DNA of 50,906 bases. Source: Verrucomicrobiota bacterium (GTDB taxonomy: Bacteria; Verrucomicrobiota; Verrucomicrobiia; Opitutales; Opitutaceae). This document shows positions 44,857 to 50,906 of the stretch, in pieces. The stretch is from positions 1 through 50,906 of the forward strand of contig JAQGON010000204.1 in assembly GCA_028293565.1 (NCBI GenBank). Direction: 5' to 3'. Each line of letters starts with the position of its first letter. The stretch's first letter is position 1. Made by a program: the position numbers and the translations under genes. Below the pieces are notes generated by a model. The model saw only the letters and a list, made by a program, of their open reading frames with translations, made no database searches and was not told the origin of the DNA.

Positions 44857-46281
44857 CTATGCCGGCGAGTAACTCGTCTGCTGGAGATCGGCGGCGAGCA
44901 GCTGGCGGAACGTCGCGAGGTTTTTCACGGCGCCAAGGGCGACCAGCTGGCTAGTCAGGTTGCCCACGGCGGTGCCCTCGAGGTTGAACGACACAACCGG
45001 AATCCCGCAGGCGTTCGCCGTCGCCTGGCAGAGAAGCTTGTTCTTCGATCCGCCGCCGACCATCAGGATCCGGCGGAATTTGTTTCCTGTCATCTTCTCG
45101 AAATTGGCGGCCGCCGCGGCGTGTCCGCGGCCGATCGAGTCGCAGATGACCCGGGTGTACTCCGCCAGCGTTTTTGGCGGCGTCGCCTTCCGCTGCTTCA
45201 GGTGGGCGTCGATCGCGGCGCGCATCGACTTGGGCGCCGTGAACGCGGGATCGGCGGCGTCGATCAGGATTTCGGGCGGCGGCTGCGCCGCGGCGGCGGA
45301 GATCAACGAGTCCCAGTCCGCGGCGGTCTCGGGGCGCTCCTTGAAGTCGGCCATGGTCTGCTCGAGGAGGAAAAGGCCGACGACATTGACCAGCGGACGA
45401 TAGCCGCCGAGGCCGGTGCGCTCGTTCGCCACGCGCGCAGCCATGGCTTCCGGCCCCAGCAGCGGCTTCGCGTTCTCAAACCCGACCAGCGACCAGGTCC
45501 CGGAGCTGATGAACAAATCGCCGCCATCGGGCGAAGCCGGCATCGCATCGTAGGCGCACGCGGTGTCGTGGCCCGGAACGACAACGACCTGGGCGCTGTC
45601 GAGCTCCGGAATCGACGTGACCGGACCCAGTTTTTTTCCGGCCAGCACCGGCGGAGTGAACCAGGCCGGCGGAATCTTGAAATGGTCGAGCGCGGTGCGC
45701 GACCACTCCTGGCCCTGCACGTCGAGAAGCTGGGAGGTGCTGGCGATCGTCAGCTCGTTTTCCATTTTCCCGCTCAGCAGAAAATTGAAATAGTCCGGGA
45801 GAAACAGGCAGCGCGTCGCAATGTCCTTGAGCGCCGGAAACCGCGCGAGGGCCTCCCCGAGCTGCAGGCTCGTGTTGTAGAAAACATTCGGGATTCCGGT
45901 CGCCGTGTAGAGGTGCGCCTCGCCTCGCTCGGCGAGGGCCGCGAGGCCGGCCTGCGTGCGGTTGTCGCGATAGGCGTGCGCGGGGAAAACCAGGCGGCCG
46001 GCGTCGTTGACCAGGACGTGATCGCAGCCCCACGTGTCGACTCCGACCGAGGAGAGTTTCGCGCCGGCCGGAAGCAGCCCCTGGGCCTTGCGCAGGCCCG
46101 TCTGGATTTCGTGCCAGAGCGTGCCGACTTCCCAGTACGCATGTCCGCCCAGTTCGCGATAGGCATTGGGAAACCGATGCGCCTCGGTCAGCGTGAGCTT
46201 GTTGTCGGCCCACTGTCCGAGGATGACACGCCCGCTGGTGGCCCCGAGATCGACGGCAGCGGTGAAGAGGGGAGAGGGCAT
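44857..46281 (-). CDS. rhaB: Rhamnulokinase
   Basis: About 474 residues. FGGY kinase with the RhaB marks AAVDLGATSGRVILG at the start, HRFPN near residue 26 and VGVDTWGCDHVLV. VVVPGHDTACAYDAMPA, FISSGTWSLVGFE and ILMVGGGSKNKLLCQATAN follow. It phosphorylates L-rhamnulose to rhamnulose-1-phosphate, the substrate of the rhaEW product. No rhamnose isomerase or regulator is adjacent. The ATG at 46281 puts the phosphate-binding loop at the usual distance. Upstream is mqo on the same strand, with a 144-base gap. Confidence 0.94.
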   Translation of the reverse strand: MPSPLFTAAVDLGATSGRVILGQWADNKLTLTEAHRFPNAYRELGGHAYWEVGTLWHEIQTGLRKAQGLLPAGAKLSSVGVDTWGCDHVLVNDAGRLVFPAHAYRDNRTQAGLAALAERGEAHLYTATGIPNVFYNTSLQLGEALARFPALKDIATRCLFLPDYFNFLLSGKMENELTIASTSQLLDVQGQEWSRTALDHFKIPPAWFTPPVLAGKKLGPVTSIPELDSAQVVVVPGHDTACAYDAMPASPDGGDLFISSGTWSLVGFENAKPLLGPEAMAARVANERTGLGGYRPLVNVVGLFLLEQTMADFKERPETAADWDSLISAAAAQPPPEILIDAADPAFTAPKSMRAAIDAHLKQRKATPPKTLAEYTRVICDSIGRGHAAAAANFEKMTGNKFRRILMVGGGSKNKLLCQATANACGIPVVSFNLEGTAVGNLTSQLVALGAVKNLATFRQLLAADLQQTSYSPA

Positions 46282-46425
46282 GCGATGGCGGATTTCGGAG
46301 GGCGGATCGGGCGGACGCAAGCGCGGGGTGACGAGGGATTTTATGGAAGACCGCGACGAGGAGGGCGGAGTGGGTTTGTGCCGGAATGCGCTCGTCAGTT
46401 CCGGCAAAAAGCGGATCGGATCGTG

Positions 46426-47925
46426 TCAGCCGAGCTCGAGAAGGTCATTGGCCCGGCGCTGCACGCTGCGAAACTGGGCCTCGTTTTGCGGGAGTTTGTA
46501 ATCGATGTCGTAGCCGGGGATCATCGCCTTCATGCGCGCGGCGCCGGCGGGATCGGACAGGAGGTGGGGGAAACACAGCTTGATCACTTCGAGCATGATG
46601 TTGACCGAGACCGAGGCGCCGGGCGAGGCGCCGAGCAGGGCGGAAATCGTGCGGTCGGAATTGGTGATGACTTCGGTGCCGTAATGGACGATGCCGGCCT
46701 CGCCGTCCGTTTTCTTGATCGCCTGCACGCGGATGCCGGCATCGATGAGCTTCCAGTCGCTCACCTGGGCGGCGGGATAAAAAATGTGCAGCACCTCCAT
46801 GCGGTCCGACATGCTCTGCGTTCCCTGCTGGATAAGGTAGCGCACCAGCCCGAGGTTCGCGGCGCCGATCTTGAGCAGCGTCGCGAGATTGTCGGGCTTG
46901 ATCGACGCCGGCAGGTCGGTCCAGCGGCCTTGCCGGTGCAGGAATTTCGTGGTCCACGCGGCGAAGGGCCCGAACAGCAGCGTCTTTTTCCCGTCGAGCA
47001 CGCGCGTGTCGAGGTGAGGCACGGCCATCGTCGGCGCCGTTTCGAGCGCCTGGCCGTAGACCTTGGCCTGGTGCCGGCGGACGATCTCCGGATTTTCGCA
47101 GACGAGCCACTGGCCGCCGATCGGAAATCCGCCGAGCCCCTTGCTTTCGGCGATGCCGGACTTCTGGAGGAGGTGGAGGCTCCCGCCGCCCGCGCCGACG
47201 AAAACAAACGACGCGTGGTTCTCGCGCGCCTGGCCGGTGGCGAGATCCTTGATGGAAACGTCCCACCCGGAATTCGTTTTGCGGAGGTCGACGACGCGGT
47301 GGCTCGTCGCGATGCCACACCCCTCCTGCTGCGCGAGCCATTCGAGGAGTTTGCGCGAGACCGATCCGAAGTTCACGTCGGTGCCGGCGTCCATCTTCGT
47401 TGCCGCGATGGGCACGTCGCCGCGTCCCTCGACCAGCAGCGGCGCCCATCCCGCGATCGCGGCGCGGTCGGTGGTGAAGGCCATTTCGCGGAAGAAAGGA
47501 TGGGCGGCCATGGCCGCATGCCGCGCGCGGAGAAAATCGACCTGCTCGGCGCCGTGCACGAAGCTGAGGTGCGCGACGGGATTGATGAAGTCCCTCGGCC
47601 CGCGGATCATTCCGCTCGTGACGGCGTGGCTCCAGAACTGTTTGGACTGCTCGAACTGCTCGAAAATCCCGATGGCCTTCGCGACGTTGACGGAACCATC
47701 GGCCTCCCGCTTCGGCGTGTAGCTCAGCTCGCAGATTCCCGCGTGTCCGGTGCCGGCGTTGTTCCAACCGTGGGAGCTTTCCTGCGCGAGTTCGTCGGTG
47801 ACCTCGTAAACCTGGATGGAAAGCTTGGGCTCAAGGCGCTTGAGGAGCGCGCCGAGATTCGCCGACATGACGCCGCTGCCGATCAGGATCACGTCGGGAT
47901 TCGCGATGTGCGTGGAATGCTTCAT
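46426..47925 (-). CDS. mqo: Malate:quinone oxidoreductase
   Basis: 499 residues. Membrane-associated FAD enzyme that oxidises malate to oxaloacetate and passes electrons to quinone, replacing or backing up malate dehydrogenase. FAD loop VILIGSGVMSANLGALLK, then SSHGWNNAGTGHAGICELSYTP, VAHLSFVHGAEQVDFLRARH, VGAGGGSLHLLQKSGI, FPIGGQWLVCENPE and LLGASPGASVSVNIMLEVI are all family signatures. Full length. ATG at 47925 (MKHSTHIANPD). Confidence 0.96.
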   Translation of the reverse strand: MKHSTHIANPDVILIGSGVMSANLGALLKRLEPKLSIQVYEVTDELAQESSHGWNNAGTGHAGICELSYTPKREADGSVNVAKAIGIFEQFEQSKQFWSHAVTSGMIRGPRDFINPVAHLSFVHGAEQVDFLRARHAAMAAHPFFREMAFTTDRAAIAGWAPLLVEGRGDVPIAATKMDAGTDVNFGSVSRKLLEWLAQQEGCGIATSHRVVDLRKTNSGWDVSIKDLATGQARENHASFVFVGAGGGSLHLLQKSGIAESKGLGGFPIGGQWLVCENPEIVRRHQAKVYGQALETAPTMAVPHLDTRVLDGKKTLLFGPFAAWTTKFLHRQGRWTDLPASIKPDNLATLLKIGAANLGLVRYLIQQGTQSMSDRMEVLHIFYPAAQVSDWKLIDAGIRVQAIKKTDGEAGIVHYGTEVITNSDRTISALLGASPGASVSVNIMLEVIKLCFPHLLSDPAGAARMKAMIPGYDIDYKLPQNEAQFRSVQRRANDLLELG

Positions 47926-48039
47926 GGCCGGGGGCAAAAGCGGTAATCGAGAGCGGGTCGACGTCAATGATGGAGCCCCGGAATGAAGACCGGAACTGAA
48001 TGTCGAACATCAAATCTGCGGGATCGATTCCCCAATCTG

Positions 48040-48209
48040 TGAACAGAAGGTAGCGAAGGAAACGAAGCGTCGTCCGTGCAAGGAGTCCGGGTTGCAGGCG
48101 AAAGCCAATGCGGAGGAGGGTTGGAATTCAAACCGATCGCTCGATGCAGCCTGCAACCCTCGCGGTTTCGACGGACGGCGCTTCGTTCCCTTGGTGTGCT
48201 TCTGTTCAA
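48040..48209. repeat. Family C MITE-like element, copy C2
   Basis: 170 bp with ~29-bp inverted ends (GTGAACAGAAGG... and ...CTTCTGTTCAA). Part of the 562-base gap between mqo and the OPT gene. Confidence 0.8.
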
Positions 48210-48240
48210 AATAGATCGATCCAACCTCGAACCTCAATCA

Positions 48241-48409
48241 TTGAACAGAACTAGCGAAGGTAACGAAGCGCGGTCCGTGCGAGGAGTCCGGGTTTCAAGC
48301 GGAAGCCAGTGCGAAGGAGGATCGGAACCCAACTGATCACTGGATGCAGCCTGCAACCCTCGCAGCTTCGACGGACGGCGCTTCGTTTCCTTCGTTTGCT
48401 TCTGTTCAA
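48241..48409. repeat. Family C MITE-like element, copy C3
   Basis: 169 bp starting TTGAACAGAA and ending TTCTGTTCAA. The middle is ~80% like C2. The two copies are 31 bases apart in the same orientation. Confidence 0.85.
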
Positions 48410-48487
48410 AAAGGATCGGGGATCGGTTCCGGTCGCCCACTGCCATTTCTCCGTTGGCTTGAAGGTGTCGCGCACTATACCGGTCCG

Positions 48488-50809
48488 ATGGCTTCTCCCT
48501 CGTTTCCCCCGGTTGAGCCCTACATCGCGCCTGAGACGTCGATGAAGGAATTTACGGTGCGGGCGGTTCTCACGGGCGCAATCCTCGGGCTGATCTTCGG
48601 CGCTTCGTCTCTCTACCTTGTCCTCAAGGTCGGCCTCACGGTCAGCGCATCCATTCCGGTGGCGGTCATCTCGCTGGCGATGTTCCGCGGATGGTCGAAG
48701 CTCGGCGGACGCGACGCGACGATCCTCGAGAACAACATCACGCAGACGGCCGGTTCCGCCGGCGAGTCGCTCGCCTTTGGCATTGGCGTGACGATGCCTG
48801 CCATCCTGATCCTGGGTTTCGACCTCGAGCTCACGCGAGTGATGCTCGTCGCGATGCTCGGCGGGCTGCTTGGCATCCTGATGATGATCCCGCTGCGGCG
48901 CGCCTTGATCGTGAAGGAACACGGCGTGCTGAAATACCCCGAGGGCACGGCCTGCGCGGCGGTGCTCAAGGCGGGCGCGAGCGCCGGCTGTCGCGCGGCA
49001 GCCTCGCCGGCGGCGCAGACGGAAATGCGCGCGGCGGAGGCGGCGGGCCTGGGAAAGTCGCCGGGCGCGAAAGTCATCTTCACCGGCTTCGGCCTCGGAC
49101 TGCTCTACAAGTCGCTCAACGTCGCCTTCAAGGGCTGGAAGGATACGCCGGAGCGGATCTTCGGCGCGCCGTTCAAGGGAGGTTCGGTGAGCGTGGAAAT
49201 TTCCCCCGAACTGCTGGGCGTCGGCTATATCATCGGGCCGCGCATCGCCTCGATCATGTGCGCCGGCGGCGTGCTCAGCTACCTGCTCCTGATTCCTCTG
49301 ATCAAGTTTTTCGGCGACAGCATTCCGGGTCCGCTTGCGCCCGGCCTCATCCCCATCTCGGACATGGGGCCCGGCCAGATCCGCACCGCCTACATTCTCT
49401 ACATCGGCGCGGGGGCGGTCGCGGCCGGCGGGATCATCAGCCTCGTGCAGTCGATGCCGACAATCTGGCACGGACTTCGCGGTGGATTGAAGGACCTTGG
49501 ATTGACGCGCGGGGACAGCGGCGCCGGTGAAACACCGCGGACCGATCGCGATCTTCCGATGAAGTTCGTGGGCATCGGAATCGTCGGGATCATTGCGATC
49601 ATCGTGCTCGCGCCCACGCTGCACATGAACCTGCTCGGCGCGTTGCTCATCGTGCTGTTCGGTTTTTTGTTCGTGACCGTTTCGTCGCGGCTGACGGGAG
49701 AAATCGGCTCCTCGTCCAATCCAATCTCGGGCATGACCGTGGCGACGCTGCTCTTCACCTGCCTGATTTTCCTGCTCGTGGGCTGGACGGGCGGCACGTA
49801 CTACGTGACCGCCCTCTCGATCGGGGCGATCGTGTGCATCGCCGCCTCGAACGGCGGCTCCACTTCGCAGGACCTGAAGACCGGCCATCTGCTGGGCGCG
49901 ACGCCGAAATATCAACAGCTCGCGATCATCGCCGGCAGCATGTTGTCGGCCGTTTTGCTGGGACCGATTCTGCTGACGCTCAACGATTCGGCGACCGTGT
50001 ATGTTCCCGCCGCGCAGGTGGCGCCGGCGGGATTGCAGACGGATGTGACGAAGCTGGAAAAATCCGAGGTGCTGCGCGGACCCCAGCATCGGGACGATGC
50101 GGGCACCTATCACGTGTGGCAGAAGACCGACGAGGCGGGTGGGCCGTCGGGCCGCTATCTCGTGAACGACGGAGGCAAGGCCGTCTGGCTGGTGGATCCC
50201 GGGATCAACGGCGCGTACAGCACGCGTCCCGACGGGACGACGGTGAAGAAATTCGACGCGCCGAAGGCGACGCTGATGTCGTATATCATCAAGGGGATTC
50301 TCGACCGGAAACTGCCGTGGGCGCTGGTGCTGCTCGGCGTCATGATTGCCGTGACGACGGAGATGTCGTTCCTGCCGGCGCTGGCATTTGCGGTGGGGGT
50401 TTACCTGCCGTTGTCGTCGTCGAGTCCGATCTTCATCGGCGGACTGATCCGGTGGATGGTGGATCGCCGCGCGCGGAAGCAGGCATCGCACGCCGAGTTG
50501 ACGGAGGAGCAGATGATCGAGGAGTCCGACAAGAGCCCGGGCGTGCTGCTGGCGTCGGGTTATATCGCGGGCGGGGCGATTGCCGGGATCATCATCGCGA
50601 TTCTCGCAGGGGCGCTGGACAAGGTGAGCCCGGCGCTGGCGATCTTCTTCGAGCGGGTCGATTCGCGGCTGAACGCGTGGTCGACGGCGCACAATCCGTT
50701 TTTTGCCGGACCGAATTCAAACGCCCTCTCGATGATCCCGTTCGTGATCCTCTGCGCGCTGCTGTATTACGTCGGTCGAGAAGTGCTGCTGGCCCCGAAG
50801 CGACGGTAG
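48488..50809 (+). CDS. OPT-family oligopeptide transporter
   Basis: 773 residues with about 16 membrane segments. OPT signatures: [108 protein letters not shown] in parts, [13 protein letters not shown] and [17 protein letters not shown]. Such proteins take up peptides or metal-chelates with protons. A soluble loop of about 100 residues (~510-610, including [18 protein letters not shown]) interrupts the C-terminal half. ATG at 48488; the open frame runs upstream through C3 but that part is repeat-encoded. The stop TAG is in a family A head. Confidence 0.94.
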   Translation: MASPSFPPVEPYIAPETSMKEFTVRAVLTGAILGLIFGASSLYLVLKVGLTVSASIPVAVISLAMFRGWSKLGGRDATILENNITQTAGSAGESLAFGIGVTMPAILILGFDLELTRVMLVAMLGGLLGILMMIPLRRALIVKEHGVLKYPEGTACAAVLKAGASAGCRAAASPAAQTEMRAAEAAGLGKSPGAKVIFTGFGLGLLYKSLNVAFKGWKDTPERIFGAPFKGGSVSVEISPELLGVGYIIGPRIASIMCAGGVLSYLLLIPLIKFFGDSIPGPLAPGLIPISDMGPGQIRTAYILYIGAGAVAAGGIISLVQSMPTIWHGLRGGLKDLGLTRGDSGAGETPRTDRDLPMKFVGIGIVGIIAIIVLAPTLHMNLLGALLIVLFGFLFVTVSSRLTGEIGSSSNPISGMTVATLLFTCLIFLLVGWTGGTYYVTALSIGAIVCIAASNGGSTSQDLKTGHLLGATPKYQQLAIIAGSMLSAVLLGPILLTLNDSATVYVPAAQVAPAGLQTDVTKLEKSEVLRGPQHRDDAGTYHVWQKTDEAGGPSGRYLVNDGGKAVWLVDPGINGAYSTRPDGTTVKKFDAPKATLMSYIIKGILDRKLPWALVLLGVMIAVTTEMSFLPALAFAVGVYLPLSSSSPIFIGGLIRWMVDRRARKQASHAELTEEQMIEESDKSPGVLLASGYIAGGAIAGIIIAILAGALDKVSPALAIFFERVDSRLNAWSTAHNPFFAGPNSNALSMIPFVILCALLYYVGREVLLAPKRR

Positions 50810-50906
50810 CACGGGTCTCCGACCCGTGAAGTGAGGCGCTGCTAGCTGAGGACGTCCTCCGGAGATTCACGCCATCGCCGTCGCGATCGAAGGTTGGCGC
50901 GGAGTT
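50806..50906. repeat. Family A element, copy A11, left part
   Basis: GTAG head plus full left hairpin (to about 50828). The sequence after it departs from the family middle and contains a GAGGACGTCCTC palindrome (50849-50860). The window ends before a right end could appear. Confidence 0.7.

Noticed and set aside
44680-47946. A 1088-codon open frame on the plus strand opposite rhaB and mqo
   Set aside because: It mirrors two clear conserved genes on the other strand; composition is arginine-rich shadow sequence with no recognisable motif.
48344-48487. N-terminal extension of the OPT transporter through repeat C3
   Set aside because: The frame is open by chance within repeat DNA; family homology and a normal first helix start after the ATG at 48488.
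48251-50692. An 813-codon open frame antisense to the OPT gene
   Set aside because: Shadow of a GC-rich gene; no family features, while the plus strand encodes an obvious transporter.

Overview
This is a high-GC bacterial chromosome segment. The gene mix suggests a carbohydrate-degrading, Gram-negative member of the Verrucomicrobiota, probably Opitutaceae-like: TonB receptors with FecI/FecR surface signalling, LL-diaminopimelate aminotransferase, a fused RhaE-RhaW rhamnose enzyme, GH127 and GH109 enzymes, DUF5009 acyltransferase and many REP-like repeats. The taxonomic placement is inference from gene content; no rRNA is present. I saw no tRNA, CRISPR array or phage module.

Layout. 0-4.2 kb: a TPP riboswitch controls a TonB-dependent receptor, followed by a pRiA4b ORF-3-like gene and an unknown 84-residue gene behind a strong leader hairpin. 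4.2-8.7 kb: an active/inactive M16 peptidase pair, a DUF899 protein and a VapC-type toxin-antitoxin pair. 8.9-14.7 kb: RecD2 helicase carrying an in-frame heptamer repeat array, a sodium:solute symporter with a 51-residue partner, a PhyH dioxygenase and a HAD phosphatase. 15-19.5 kb: a RAYT (REP-associated tyrosine transposase) between REP-like elements, then an Mla/Pqi-type lipid transport operon (STAS-MlaE, MlaF, MlaD, PqiC-like). 19.8-26.9 kb: dapL, a PanC homologue with altered active-site motifs, a class II aldolase, rhaEW and a sugar isomerase. 27.2-36 kb: ECF sigma, FecR and STN-TonB receptor, then an S9 peptidase and a cupin; base composition drops inside the receptor gene and stays low to the IS66 element at 36-38.4 kb. 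38.4-44.1 kb: a four-gene glycan operon (GH127, GH109-like, DUF5009, mutarotase). 44.1-50.8 kb: an AHSA1 protein, rhaB, mqo and an OPT transporter.

The most striking feature is the repeat content. Family A consists of REP-like hairpins with a GTAG/GTGG head, paired head-to-head, at about eleven loci. It flanks the RAYT gene, shows compensatory base changes, and in six genes the TAG of the GTAG head is the actual stop codon; one element ends two convergent genes at once. Family B is a second GTAG-headed REP, family C a ~169-bp palindromic-ended MITE-like element. A fourth class is made of degenerate 7-bp tandem arrays in inverted pairs, one of them translated inside RecD2. A 34-bp hairpin motif with a compensatory base-pair change lies upstream of both the sigma/FecR operon and the TonB receptor and may be their shared control element.
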